Shown: positions 15,553 to 24,998, numbered from the stretch's first letter. The stretch is DNA of 39,433 nt from UBA4655 sp964585575 (GCA_964585575.1 CAZPEM010000008.1:1-39433), one strand, 5' to 3'. The notes: generated by a model not told the origin, from the letters alone. Translations and numbers: made by a program.

Positions 15553-17356
15553 TGGAGGCAGCCACGGTCGCGAGGGTGATGGCGGCCGGCTCGGGGACGA
15601 TCTGCAGTTTCGCGAAGTCTGCTCCCACGAGCGGCGCGGCCTGGAGAAATCGCCCTCCCGTCCCAAGCCCCGCGGTCGGAAGAAAAGACGATGGGCTCAT
15701 GCGGTTCGCGAGATTCGACGCGACCAGAACGAAGCCGGCGTCGTTGGGATGGATCCCGTCGCTCGTGTAGGCGGCGACGTTGCCGGCGTCTATGCCGAGC
15801 GCGAGACCGTCGATCCAGTGCAGATTCCGATCCGATGAGCCGCTCACGAGATCCATGATCTGGTCCCGATACTGCACCATGCGGGCCTGATTGGCGGCGT
15901 TGGACGTGTAGAGCGGCGAGATGAGGTAGATCGGGACCGTGCTGTCGGCTTGCCGGACGCCGGCGATGAAGGCTTCCATGGACGCCCGGTAACTCGACGA
16001 CGACAGGCGAGCCGATGCATCGTTGTAGCCCATCATCACGGAGATGACTTCCGCACCGAGCGACCCGACCACCGCGCCATCGCCGCCGGCATCCTTCATC
16101 CCGCGCCATCCGAAGCCCATGTTGACGACCTCCCAGCCGTTCCGCTGGCCGACGATGGAGGGGTAGTTGGCATGGGAATCGCTCGACCAGAGCCCCTGCG
16201 TGATCGAGTCACCGTAGGCGACGTAGCGAATCGGAGAACGGGTCGTGGGTGACTGGAACCGGGCCTCACCGTCGACCAGTAGCCCGTTGAACCGGATGTC
16301 CTGCGAGTAGGGCATGAGCAGCTCGACGTCGCGATAGCCTCCACCACCGGCCGGTACATCGACCTCGAGCGTCGAATTGGAGACGCCGGCATCGAACGTG
16401 CCGGCACGAACGCCGTCGACGAGGATCACGCCGATTCCCTGCGTGACGCCCAGGGTCCCGGTCGTGAACGACGCCGTGATCATGGAGGCGTCGGTGCGAA
16501 ACCTGACGCGGGCCCCCGGATTCGCGTTCTGGAGGCTGCCCTGCCCGCCGACGACCGGCCGATCGAATCTCGCCTCGTCGGCATCGAGCTTCACCATCCG
16601 CGCGTAGTCGGAGTAGGCGATCCTCGAATCATCGGGGCTCAGACGCGTGAATGCCGACGGACGTCCGCTGCCTGCCGGCGCCCCGAAGACGTCGAACTCT
16701 CGATACACGGTCCTGCTCCCGCCGGCCTGCTGGACGCTGAACCGCACGGCCGAGACGTTCGTGGCGATCGCTCCGGCGGAATCGGTCAGCGTGATCCTCG
16801 CCGCGCCAAAGCCGCCTGGCAGGTACGAGTAGCTTCCGTAGGACGTGAATGTCTCCGGGCTGGCCACCGTCGCGAAGGAGAGCTCGAACTGCTGATTGCG
16901 GGCGACACCCGACCACCCGGACATCGTGCGGATCGCGGAGATGTCGTAGCCCCGGGTGTTGACGCTCGTGTCGAGCCTGTAGGTGCTGGTCCAACGGCCG
17001 TCGGAGTCATAGCTGACGGTGCTCAGGGCGGGATGGCCGGACCCAAAGTAGGGAAGGCCCGATCTGCCATCATTCAGGTTGTCCGCAGACGTCGGGCGGC
17101 TGCCGCCGTAGGAGAAGGCCGCGAAGCCCGCGTGCGCCGCCGACGAGAGGGAGCTGGCTCCGGAATTGATCAGGTCGAACGTCGCGGCGACGAAGGCCGT
17201 CTCGGATCGACTCGCCGCATTCGTCTGGATGATGTCACCGCGGCCCATCCCCGCGGTCACGATCAGGACGATGCACGCCAACTCGACGGGCCGACGGACG
17301 CGTTTCAGCGCGGCGGAGGTCGCATGGACGGCGGCATGGTCGGTGGTTCTGGTCAT
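15482..17356 (-). CDS. Secreted SGNH/GDSL hydrolase with PEP-CTERM-like tail
   Basis: The 624-residue exported protein has a long n-region and a signal segment PVELACIVLIVTAGMGRG. Residues about 40-240 form a beta-rich region resembling a galactose-binding fold, and about 250-370 a second beta domain such as the N-terminal domain of CE2-type esterases. The SGNH hydrolase domain (about 375-560) has Ser384 in YVAYGDSITQG, the oxyanion block MMGYNDAS, and Asp533/His536 in SDGIHPNDAGF. These predict carbohydrate-ester or similar esterase activity outside the cytoplasm. The C-terminus VPEPAAITLATVAASIMLLRRR is a PEP-CTERM sorting signal: Pro-Glu-Pro, short hydrophobic run, Arg cluster. Unusually, another 16 residues (CCRRASTIVASKVAAA) follow. 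That tail is encoded over the end of the MFS gene. Confidence 0.85.
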   Translation of the reverse strand: MTRTTDHAAVHATSAALKRVRRPVELACIVLIVTAGMGRGDIIQTNAASRSETAFVAATFDLINSGASSLSSAAHAGFAAFSYGGSRPTSADNLNDGRSGLPYFGSGHPALSTVSYDSDGRWTSTYRLDTSVNTRGYDISAIRTMSGWSGVARNQQFELSFATVASPETFTSYGSYSYLPGGFGAARITLTDSAGAIATNVSAVRFSVQQAGGSRTVYREFDVFGAPAGSGRPSAFTRLSPDDSRIAYSDYARMVKLDADEARFDRPVVGGQGSLQNANPGARVRFRTDASMITASFTTGTLGVTQGIGVILVDGVRAGTFDAGVSNSTLEVDVPAGGGGYRDVELLMPYSQDIRFNGLLVDGEARFQSPTTRSPIRYVAYGDSITQGLWSSDSHANYPSIVGQRNGWEVVNMGFGWRGMKDAGGDGAVVGSLGAEVISVMMGYNDASARLSSSSYRASMEAFIAGVRQADSTVPIYLISPLYTSNAANQARMVQYRDQIMDLVSGSSDRNLHWIDGLALGIDAGNVAAYTSDGIHPNDAGFVLVASNLANRMSPSSFLPTAGLGTGGRFLQAAPLVGADFAKLQIVPEPAAITLATVAASIMLLRRRCCRRASTIVASKVAAA

Positions 17357-17410
17357 GGAGCGATACAGACACACTGACTTCCCGCCGCGGCCCGTGCAAG
17401 CATTGCACCG

Positions 17411-17439
17411 AAAAACCACTCTCAGCGGGGGATTCCCGC
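17411..17439 (-). terminator. weak candidate terminator after enolase
   Basis: On the minus strand, a GCGGG/CCCGC stem with a 5-base loop (17425-17439) is followed, 9 bases later, by TTTTT (17411-17415). The stem is short and the T-run displaced, so this is a low-confidence call. Confidence 0.25.
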
Positions 17440-17463
17440 AGCCGTACGCCCACCGCGTCACGC

Positions 17464-18756
<1,293 letters not shown>

Positions 18757-18866
18757 GCATGAACCTTTCAGTTGGCGGGAAGGCGGACGGATGCGAGGTG
18801 GTCGCCATTGTGACCGCGGACGACGGCCGTGCAAGCGGCCGAAGCCCCGGCCTCCGGTCCGTTCGG

Positions 18867-18872
18867 TACACT
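18867..18872 (+). promoter_or_regulatory. candidate -10 box (TACACT) of the ribE operon
   Basis: TACACT ends 9 bases before the ribE ATG, leaving room for at most a few bases of leader. A weak AAGGA lies between box and start. No -35 consensus is seen. With so short a leader, an FMN riboswitch upstream of ribE is excluded if this is the promoter. Confidence 0.35.
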
Positions 18873-18881
18873 CAAGGAATC

Positions 18882-19487
18882 ATGTTCACCGGACTCGTGG
18901 AAAGCCTTGGAAGAGTGTCGCTGCTGAACCCGGAGCCTCCCGGGGTCAGAATCGGCGTCGATGCCGCACAAATCGCGGCGGAAGCGTCCATTGGGGAGAG
19001 CGTCTGCGTGAGCGGCTGCTGCCTTTCGGTCGTCGCCATCGCGGGGCCTTCCGTGCAGTTTCAGGCCGGCCCCGAAACGCTCTCGCGGACGACGCTCGGC
19101 CGCCTCGCGGTCGGCAGCCCCGTCAACCTCGAGCGGGCGATGCGGCTCTCCGACCGGCTCGGGGGGCATCTCGTGAGCGGCCACGTCGACGGGGTCGGGC
19201 GGCTTGCGGCCAGGGAAGAGCAGGGGGAGTGGGTCACCTGCCGGTTCGAGCCGCCGGCGACCCTGCTGCCGCATCTTGTGCCGAAGGGATCGATCGCGAT
19301 CGACGGCGTGAGCCTCACGCTCTGCGAGGTGGGCGACCGCTCGTTCACCGTCGCCCTCATCCCGCACACGCTGGCCGCGACGACGCTCGGACAACTGGCA
19401 GTCGGCGACGAGGTCAACCTCGAGACCGACATGCTCGCCAAGCTCGTGGAGCGGCAGGTGAGGCTGCTCACCGGAGGCAGGCCATGA
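18882..19487 (+). CDS. ribE: Riboflavin synthase (alpha subunit type)
   Basis: Riboflavin synthase dismutates two molecules of 6,7-dimethyl-8-ribityllumazine to riboflavin and a pyrimidinedione. The 201-residue product starts with the invariant MFTGLVE and shows the expected duplication. Barrel 1 has SVCVSGCCLSVV and LGGHLVSGHVDGVG; barrel 2 has GSIAIDGVSLTL and ALIPHTLAATTLG. Length matches the family. It is the first gene of a run with rsmA and a small protein gene, joined by an ATGA overlap at 19484. No other rib genes are near, and no RFN element was recognised in the 125 bases before it. Confidence 0.95.
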   Translation: MFTGLVESLGRVSLLNPEPPGVRIGVDAAQIAAEASIGESVCVSGCCLSVVAIAGPSVQFQAGPETLSRTTLGRLAVGSPVNLERAMRLSDRLGGHLVSGHVDGVGRLAAREEQGEWVTCRFEPPATLLPHLVPKGSIAIDGVSLTLCEVGDRSFTVALIPHTLAATTLGQLAVGDEVNLETDMLAKLVERQVRLLTGGRP

Positions 19488-20413
19488 CCGCCGCCGGCTC
19501 CCCGCCGCGACAGACCGCCGCCTACCTGCGGAAATGGTTCTCCGAGGTCGGCTTCACCCTCGATCCCAGGCGGGGCCAGAACTTTCTCGTCGACCTCAAC
19601 ATTCTCGACGTGCTCCTCGCGGCGGCGGCGATCCGGCCCGACGACGTCGTCCTCGAGGTCGGCTGCGGCACCGGATCGCTCACGGCGAGGCTCGCCCCGC
19701 TCGCCGCGCGGGTGGTCGCGGCCGAGATCGACCCCCGGCTGGCGCAGCTCGCACGCGACTCGCTCGTCGAGGCCGACAACGTCGAGCTCGTTGAAGGGGA
19801 CGTGCTCGCGCGGAAGCACGCGATCGCCCCGGAGGTTCTCGCGGCGATCGACCGGGCCCGCGCGGCCTCGCCATCCGGCCGTTTCCTGCTCGTGGCGAAC
19901 CTGCCCTACTGCGTCGCGACGCCGGTGATCTCCAACCTGCTCGCGCTCGAGCGGCCGTTCGACCGGGCCGTGGTGACCGTGCAGAAGGAGATGGCCGAAC
20001 GGATCGCCGCGGTGCCCCGCACGGGCGACTACAGCGGGCTGTCGGTCTGGGTGCAGGCGCAGTGCACGGCGACGATCGAACGACCCCTGCCCCCGAGCGT
20101 GTTCTGGCCACGACCGAAGGTCGATTCGGCGATCCTGCGGGTCGACCTCGATCGAGAGCGACGAAAACGGATCGAGGATCTGCCGGGATTCCAGGCGTTC
20201 GTACGGGACGTCTTCTGCCACCGCCGCAAGGCCCTCAAGGGAGTGCTTGTGCGAATGGCCGGCGGCAAGCAGAATCCCTCGGCGAAGGCGGCGATCGACG
20301 TCCTCTTCGACGAGATGCAGTTCGAGCCCGGCATCCGTGCCGAGGAGATTCCACCGGACCGGTTCGTCGAACTGCACCACACCTTCCGACGCCTCACGGG
20401 ATCGCATCCATGA
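19484..20413 (+). CDS. rsmA: 16S rRNA dimethyladenosine transferase (KsgA/RsmA)
   Basis: RsmA dimethylates two adjacent adenines near the 3' end of 16S rRNA during small-subunit maturation. The 309-residue product has the entry motif RRGQNFLVDLNILD, the SAM-binding EVGCGTGSLTARLA at about 52-65, the adenosine-site NLPYCVATPVISNL, and the C-terminal helical domain (PPSVFWPRPKVDSAIL, then FVRDVFCHRRKALKGVL). It is about 30-40 residues longer than E. coli RsmA, partly from an inserted stretch before NLPY (IDRARAASPSGRF). Start overlaps the ribE stop and its stop overlaps the next ATG, so the three genes look translationally coupled. Confidence 0.95.
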   Translation: MTAAGSPPRQTAAYLRKWFSEVGFTLDPRRGQNFLVDLNILDVLLAAAAIRPDDVVLEVGCGTGSLTARLAPLAARVVAAEIDPRLAQLARDSLVEADNVELVEGDVLARKHAIAPEVLAAIDRARAASPSGRFLLVANLPYCVATPVISNLLALERPFDRAVVTVQKEMAERIAAVPRTGDYSGLSVWVQAQCTATIERPLPPSVFWPRPKVDSAILRVDLDRERRKRIEDLPGFQAFVRDVFCHRRKALKGVLVRMAGGKQNPSAKAAIDVLFDEMQFEPGIRAEEIPPDRFVELHHTFRRLTGSHP

Positions 20414-20637
20414 AGTTCATCGAGATGAACGGCAAGACGCTGATGAGCATGCTCGAGCCATCGGAGGTGAGCCCCGTCGAGCTCCGCCAGGCGGGTCTCA
20501 CCGACACCTGCCTCGTGCGGATCAACCAGCAGGGCGACATCGAGGTCCGCCGTCGCGACCGCTGGGACGTGATCGGGGGCTTGCGCGGCAGTTTTGGCCC
20601 CCGCGCCGAGCAGGCCAGCGGCCGTGGGTGGGCCTGA
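20410..20637 (+). CDS. 75-residue protein of unknown function coupled to rsmA
   Basis: I do not recognise a named family. The protein (MKFIEMNGKTLMSMLEPSEV at the start) is small, acidic at first, then has a VRINQQGDIEVRRRDRWDVI segment that looks like two beta strands, and ends with a short helix closing on GWA. Its ATG overlaps the rsmA stop (ATGA). The pattern RRRDRWDVIGGLLGDF is one I associate with short uncharacterised planctomycete proteins, so it is probably real and conserved in the phylum. The last 20 residues here (LRGSFGPRAEQASGRGWA) look less conserved. A role with ribosome maturation is only suggested by the position. Confidence 0.65.
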   Translation: MKFIEMNGKTLMSMLEPSEVSPVELRQAGLTDTCLVRINQQGDIEVRRRDRWDVIGGLRGSFGPRAEQASGRGWA

Positions 20638-20644
20638 GCCGTCG

Positions 20645-20712
20645 GGTTGCTTGAGCCGCCGGCGTTCGCCGTCGGCTGGGTTGCTTGAGCCGCCGGCGTT
20701 CGCCGTCGGCTG
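20645..20712. repeat. Two tandem copies of a 34-bp hairpin-forming repeat
   Basis: An exact 34-bp unit, starting GGTTGCTTGAGCCGCCGGCG, occurs at 20645-20678 and again at 20679-20712. Each copy contains an imperfect inverted repeat, GCCGCCGGC...GCCGTCGGC with one mismatch and a 4-base loop, so each can fold into a GC-rich hairpin. It lies just after the last gene of the ribE-rsmA run. It resembles REP/BIME-type extragenic palindromes and may be one of a dispersed family. Confidence 0.8.
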
Positions 20713-20727
20713 GAGAAAACTCCCCCG

Positions 20728-20752
20728 AAACCCCTCCCTACGAGGGGTTTTT
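20728..20752 (+). terminator. Rho-independent terminator of the ribE-rsmA operon
   Basis: A perfect 9-bp stem, AAACCCCTC (20728-20736) and GAGGGGTTT (20742-20750) with a CCTAC loop, runs straight into a T-tract. It is the clearest intrinsic terminator in the window. The stem is nearly symmetric (A's before, T's after), so it could also work on the other strand. Confidence 0.85.
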
Positions 20753-20797
20753 GCGGGTCAAGGAGGTCGGTTCTAAGGTCTGTGACGGTTCGGCCGT

Positions 20798-20803
20798 TAC
20801 AAT
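20798..20803 (+). promoter_or_regulatory. candidate -10 box (TACAAT) of the acyl-AMP ligase fusion gene
   Basis: TACAAT lies 31 bases before the ATG at 20835 and after the terminator, so the fusion gene probably has its own promoter. No clear -35 was found at 16-18 bases. Confidence 0.4.
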
Positions 20804-20834
20804 TTGCCCGACCCGGAACCGACTGCCGAACTCA

Positions 20835-23800
20835 ATGGGGACGTTTCCACTGGGGTCGGCGGGGAGCGAGCAAGGCCGGGCGGAGCCTCCACGTATCGTG
20901 ATTCAAAACGCACTCGCCGAAGGCTCCTTCGTACCGACGATCGTCGACCTCCTGCGGCAGCGGGCGAGCTACCGGCCCGATGACCGGGCCTTCACGTTCC
21001 TCGTCGACGGCGAGGTGGAAGAGCTCAACATCACCTACGCCGAGCTCGACCGGAAGGCCCAGGCCATCGGGAGCTGGCTCGCGGCGTCGGGGATGCAAGG
21101 GAAGCGGGTGCTGCTGCTCTACCCCTCGGGCCTCGACTTCATCGCGGCCTTCATGGGCTGCCTCTACGGGGGAGCCGTGGCGGTGCCGGCCTACCCGCCG
21201 CGGAAGAACCGCTCGGTCGAGCGGATCGAGGCGATCGCCAACGACGCGAAGGCGGCCGCCGCCCTGACCACCCGCGACGTGCTCGACCGGTTCGACGCCA
21301 TCCGCGCCACCGCCCCGAGCCTCGAGAAGGTGGTCTGGCAGGTCACGAGCGAGATCGACGAAAACCTCGCCGGCCGCTGGGAGCGGCCCGACATCGACGG
21401 CGAAACCCTCGCCTTCCTCCAGTACACGAGCGGCTCGACCGGCACACCGAAGGGGGTGATGCTGTCGCACGCGAATCTCCTCCACAACTCGCTGAGGATC
21501 GTGCAGGCATTCGAGATCACCCGGAGCCAGTCGGGGGTCTTCTGGCTGCCGAGCTTCCACGACATGGGCCTCATCGGCGGCATCATGGTGCCGCTCTACA
21601 GCGGCAAGTTCAACGTGATCATGTCGCCGGTGGCGTTCCTCCAGAAGCCGGTGCGGTGGCTCCAGGCGATCTCCAAGTACGGCGCGTCGATCAGCGGCGG
21701 CCCCAACTTCGCCTACGAGCTGTGCGTGCGGAAGATCCCGCCGGAGCAGCGAAAAGAGCTCGACCTTTCGAGCTGGTCGCTCGCCTTCAACGGCGCGGAG
21801 CCGGTGAGGGCCGAGACGATCGACGCCTTCTGCGAGGCGTTCGGCCCTTGCGGATTCCGGCGGGAGGCGTTCTACCCCTGCTACGGGCTCGCCGAGAGCA
21901 CGCTCATGGTGACCGGCGGCATGAAGTTCGAGCAGCCGGTCATCCGAGGTTTCGATCCGGCGAAGATCGAGACGGGGGAGGTCGCCTCGGGTGAGGCTGC
22001 CTCGCAGCGGCGGCTCGTCGGCAGCGGCAGGCAGGTCGATGGGCAGGCGGTCGTGATCGCCGACCCCGAGTCGTTCCGGCCCCTGCCGGAGGGCCGCGTG
22101 GGCGAGATCTGGGTGAGCGGGCCGAGCGTCGCGCAAGGCTACTGGAACCGGCCCGAGGAGACGCTCGCCACCTTCCACGCACGACTTGCGCTGCCTCCCG
22201 AGAGCGACGAGTTCGGCATCTTCCCCGGCCCCTACATGCGGACGGGCGACCTCGGCTTCTTCGACCGCGGCGAGCTGTTCGTGACGGGCCGGCTCAAGGA
22301 CCTCATCATCATCCGCGGCCGCAACCACTATCCCCAGGACATCGAGCACACCGTCGAGACCGCAAGCGAGGTCGTGCGGGCGGGCTCCGTCGCCGCCTTC
22401 TCACTCGACGTCGAGGGCCGCGAGCGGGTGGTCGTGGTCGCGGAGCTCGAGCGAGGCAGGCGGGATCCCGAGGAAATCGCCTCGGCGTTCGATTCGATCC
22501 GCTCGGCCGTCGCCAAGGAGCACGAGCTCGCGATCGACGCGCTCGTGATGGTCCGACCCAACAGCATCCCGAAGACCTCCAGCGGCAAGATCCAGCGGCA
22601 CGCCTGCCGCCGTCATTTCCAGGACGGCTCGCTCGAGGTCGTCGAGGAGCACGTCGCCTGGCGGCCCGCGGCCGAGAAGCCCGCCGAAGCGGCCTCCGCC
22701 GCCGGCCCGCGGCTGGCCCGCAACCGGCCGGTCGGAGAGGCGGGGGGCGTCGGTCGCGACGTCGCCCCCCATGTGCTGCAGGCGGTGATGGACGCCGTAC
22801 GGGAGATCGGCAAGGAGCGGGTCGGCGAGCTCACCGCCGACACCAACATCGTCGAACTCGGCCTCGACTCGCTCGAGCGGATGGAGATCATCGCGGTGCT
22901 CGAGCAGGCCTTCGGCGGCCGCCTGCCCGAGCAGGTGCTCCCCCAGATCGAGACCTGTCGCGAGGTCGCCGAGGCGATCGCGACGCACATGCCCTCCGCG
23001 CTCGACCCGACCGTTCCGCGGGCCGGAGGGCCCCTCGTCGATGTCGGTCCCGAGGCCTACGAGATCTCGCTCTTCCCGGAGGTGCGGGCCCTCGAGCAAA
23101 ACTTCGAAATGGTCCGTTCCGCGGGCCTGGAGAATCCCTACTTCAGCCTGCACGAGGGGCTCACGAGCGACCGCACGACGATCGGCGGCCGCGAGATGAT
23201 CAGCTGGGCAACCTACAATTACCTGGGGATGTCGGGCGAACCTGGGGTGGCCGCCGCCGCGAAGGCCGCAATCGACCGCTATGGCACGAGCGTGTCGGCG
23301 AGCCGGCTCGTTTCGGGCGAGAAGGTGATCCACCAGGAGCTCGAGCGGGCGATCGCGCGGATGGTCGGCACGGAGGACGCCATCACTTTCGTCGGCGGCC
23401 ACGCCACGAACGAGACCGTGATCGGCCACGTGGTCGGCCCGGGCGACCTCGTGCTCCACGACAGCCTCTCCCACAACAGCCTCCTGCAGGGCGCGATCCT
23501 TTCCGGCGCCCGCCGGCGTGGTTTCCCGCACAACGACGTCGAGGCGGCCGACGCGGTCCTGACGCAGCTGCGGGGGCAGTATCGCCGGGTGCTGCTCGTG
23601 ATCGAGGGGATCTACAGCATGGACGGCGACTACGCCGAGCTGCCGCGATTCGTCGCCTTGGCGAAGCGGCACAAGTCGCTGCTCATGGTCGACGAGGCGC
23701 ATTCGATCGGCGTCATGGGCCGCCGCGGCCACGGCATCGGCGAGCACTTCGGGGTCAATCCGGCCGACGTCGATCTCTGGATGGGCACGCTCTCGAAGGC

Positions 23801-24338
23801 CTTCGGCAGCTGCGGCGGCTACATCGCCGGCTCCCGCACGCTCGTGCGGTGGCTGAAGTACACCGTCCCCGGCTTCGTGTACTCGGTCGGCCTGCCCCCG
23901 GCGGCAGCGGGCGCGGCGCTCGGTGCGATCGACCTGCTCGACCGGGAGCCGGAGCGGGTGGTGAGGCTCCACGAGAACGCCGGCCTCTTCCTCGACCTCT
24001 GCCGCAAGGCGGGGCTCGACACCGGCTCCTCCGGCGGCTCGGCGATCGTTCCGGTGATCCTCGGCAACTCGATGGCCAGCCTCGCGCTCTCGCGGGCGCT
24101 CTTCGCGCGCGGCATCAACGTGCAGCCGATTCTCTACCCGGCGGTCGAGGAGGCGGCGGCCCGGCTGCGGTTCTTCATCACGGCGAAGCACACGGAGGAG
24201 CAGATCCGGAAGACCGTGGCCGCCATGAAGGAGGAGCTCGACCGGCTCGATCCGGCCCTCGGCCCTGTCCGCTCGGCGGTGGAGATGCCGACCGTGGACC
24301 GTGGTGGCGGCGATGGCCGGGCGCTCCGTGCGGGCTGA
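20835..24338 (+). CDS. Fatty acyl-AMP ligase / acyl carrier protein / alpha-oxoamine synthase fusion
   Basis: A 1167-residue protein with three domains. Residues about 20-620 are a fatty acyl-AMP ligase: P-loop YTSGSTGTPKG from Y197, and the A7-A8 region TGDLGFFDRGELFVTGRLKD followed by the FAAL-typical GRNHYPQDIE. A C-terminal SIPKTSSGKIQR holds the A10 lysine. About 640-720 is an acyl carrier protein with the phosphopantetheine serine in LGLDSLE (S679). About 770-1150 is a PLP-dependent alpha-oxoamine synthase (serine palmitoyltransferase/AONS/KBL group): TYNYLGMSG, DSLSHNSLLQGA, VDEAHSIGVMG, and the Schiff-base lysine K988 in TLSKAFGSCGGY. The predicted reaction is activation of a free fatty acid, transfer to the ACP, and decarboxylative condensation with an amino acid (serine, alanine or glycine) to a long-chain amino-ketone. 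The amino acid cannot be read by eye. The start is not strongly marked; a GTG at about 20898 is another choice. Confidence 0.9.
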   Translation: MGTFPLGSAGSEQGRAEPPRIVIQNALAEGSFVPTIVDLLRQRASYRPDDRAFTFLVDGEVEELNITYAELDRKAQAIGSWLAASGMQGKRVLLLYPSGLDFIAAFMGCLYGGAVAVPAYPPRKNRSVERIEAIANDAKAAAALTTRDVLDRFDAIRATAPSLEKVVWQVTSEIDENLAGRWERPDIDGETLAFLQYTSGSTGTPKGVMLSHANLLHNSLRIVQAFEITRSQSGVFWLPSFHDMGLIGGIMVPLYSGKFNVIMSPVAFLQKPVRWLQAISKYGASISGGPNFAYELCVRKIPPEQRKELDLSSWSLAFNGAEPVRAETIDAFCEAFGPCGFRREAFYPCYGLAESTLMVTGGMKFEQPVIRGFDPAKIETGEVASGEAASQRRLVGSGRQVDGQAVVIADPESFRPLPEGRVGEIWVSGPSVAQGYWNRPEETLATFHARLALPPESDEFGIFPGPYMRTGDLGFFDRGELFVTGRLKDLIIIRGRNHYPQDIEHTVETASEVVRAGSVAAFSLDVEGRERVVVVAELERGRRDPEEIASAFDSIRSAVAKEHELAIDALVMVRPNSIPKTSSGKIQRHACRRHFQDGSLEVVEEHVAWRPAAEKPAEAASAAGPRLARNRPVGEAGGVGRDVAPHVLQAVMDAVREIGKERVGELTADTNIVELGLDSLERMEIIAVLEQAFGGRLPEQVLPQIETCREVAEAIATHMPSALDPTVPRAGGPLVDVGPEAYEISLFPEVRALEQNFEMVRSAGLENPYFSLHEGLTSDRTTIGGREMISWATYNYLGMSGEPGVAAAAKAAIDRYGTSVSASRLVSGEKVIHQELERAIARMVGTEDAITFVGGHATNETVIGHVVGPGDLVLHDSLSHNSLLQGAILSGARRRGFPHNDVEAADAVLTQLRGQYRRVLLVIEGIYSMDGDYAELPRFVALAKRHKSLLMVDEAHSIGVMGRRGHGIGEHFGVNPADVDLWMGTLSKAFGSCGGYIAGSRTLVRWLKYTVPGFVYSVGLPPAAAGAALGAIDLLDREPERVVRLHENAGLFLDLCRKAGLDTGSSGGSAIVPVILGNSMASLALSRALFARGINVQPILYPAVEEAAARLRFFITAKHTEEQIRKTVAAMKEELDRLDPALGPVRSAVEMPTVDRGGGDGRALRAG

Positions 24339-24378
24339 ACACATGCAGGCTGAGAACGTGCAGGCTGCGAAGGGCCCG

Positions 24379-24903
24379 ATGGAATCCTCGCCGTTCACCG
24401 TCGCCCAGTCGCTCGAGACCACGAGCCACCGGCTCGTGCTGCCCGCCGATGCCAACCACTACGGCACGCTCTACGCAGGCAGTCTGCTGCGGTACGCGCT
24501 CGAGGCCGCCTACGCCGCCGCCTGCCGCGGGGCGGGGCGGGGGGCCAACCTCGTGCTCCGGCGGGTGCTCTCGCTCGAGTGCCGTCGCAGCGTGCCGGTC
24601 GGCACGCTCGTCGAGATACGGGCCGCCGTGCTGCACGTGCGGCAGTGCTATCTCGTCGTGGGCGTCGTCGGCATGCCGCTCGAGGGTCACTCGCTCCCGT
24701 GGATGGACGGCCTGATGGCCTTCGTGCAGGTCGACGGCTCGGGCACTCCGGTGGAACTACCGCGATCGCTCGAGCCGATCCCGGACAGCCCGCTCTGGAG
24801 GCCGCTCGTCGAGCGGCACGAAAAGTTCGCGAAGATCCGCGGCTCGACAGGGAGCTGGATCGAGGCCGGATTCACCGGCGAATACGACGGCGAGGACGGC
24901 TGA
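24379..24903 (+). CDS. Hotdog-fold acyl-CoA/acyl-ACP thioesterase
   Basis: The 174-residue protein matches the acyl-CoA hydrolase branch of the hotdog superfamily: VLPADANHYGTLYAGSLLRYALEAAYAAA at the N-terminus (the 'N..GtlfgG.ll...d..a' helix), then strands with CRRSVPVGTLVEIRAAVLHV. It would hydrolyse an acyl thioester. The aspartate usual in YciA-type enzymes is not clear, a Leu-Glu occupying its place, so activity is uncertain. ATG 24379 is chosen because AAGGG lies 5 bases before it. ATG 24343, 4 bases past the previous stop, adds 12 residues made of a doubled AENVQAA-like stretch. Its place directly after the FAAL fusion suggests editing or release of acyl chains in the same pathway. 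Confidence 0.75.
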   Translation: MESSPFTVAQSLETTSHRLVLPADANHYGTLYAGSLLRYALEAAYAAACRGAGRGANLVLRRVLSLECRRSVPVGTLVEIRAAVLHVRQCYLVVGVVGMPLEGHSLPWMDGLMAFVQVDGSGTPVELPRSLEPIPDSPLWRPLVERHEKFAKIRGSTGSWIEAGFTGEYDGEDG

Positions 24904-24956
24904 CACGGCCGTTCCGGGCGGCAGTGCGTCGCTGACGCGCGGATTCCCCCGGCTCC

Positions 24957-24985
24957 TCGACAATTCCTCGGCCTGCTCCTATCGT
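24957..24985 (+). promoter_or_regulatory. candidate sigma-70-type promoter of the two-component operon
   Basis: TCGACA (24957-24962, one base from TTGACA), a 17-base spacer, and TATCGT (24980-24985). The ATG at 24999 follows by 13 bases, so the leader would be only a few bases. Confidence 0.4.
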
Positions 24986-24998
24986 CAGCATTCATGCG

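Noticed and set aside
18757..18881. Possible FMN riboswitch upstream of ribE
   Set aside because: Conserved RFN-element segments were not seen, the interval is short and shared with divergent eno, and a -10-like box lies only 9 bases before the ATG.
20641..20712. Tandem repeat considered as a CRISPR array
   Set aside because: The two copies are directly adjacent with no spacer, and no cas gene is present.
24904..24998. tRNA or small RNA in the gap before the kinase gene
   Set aside because: No cloverleaf or TΨC-like segment is visible; the gap is explained by a candidate promoter.
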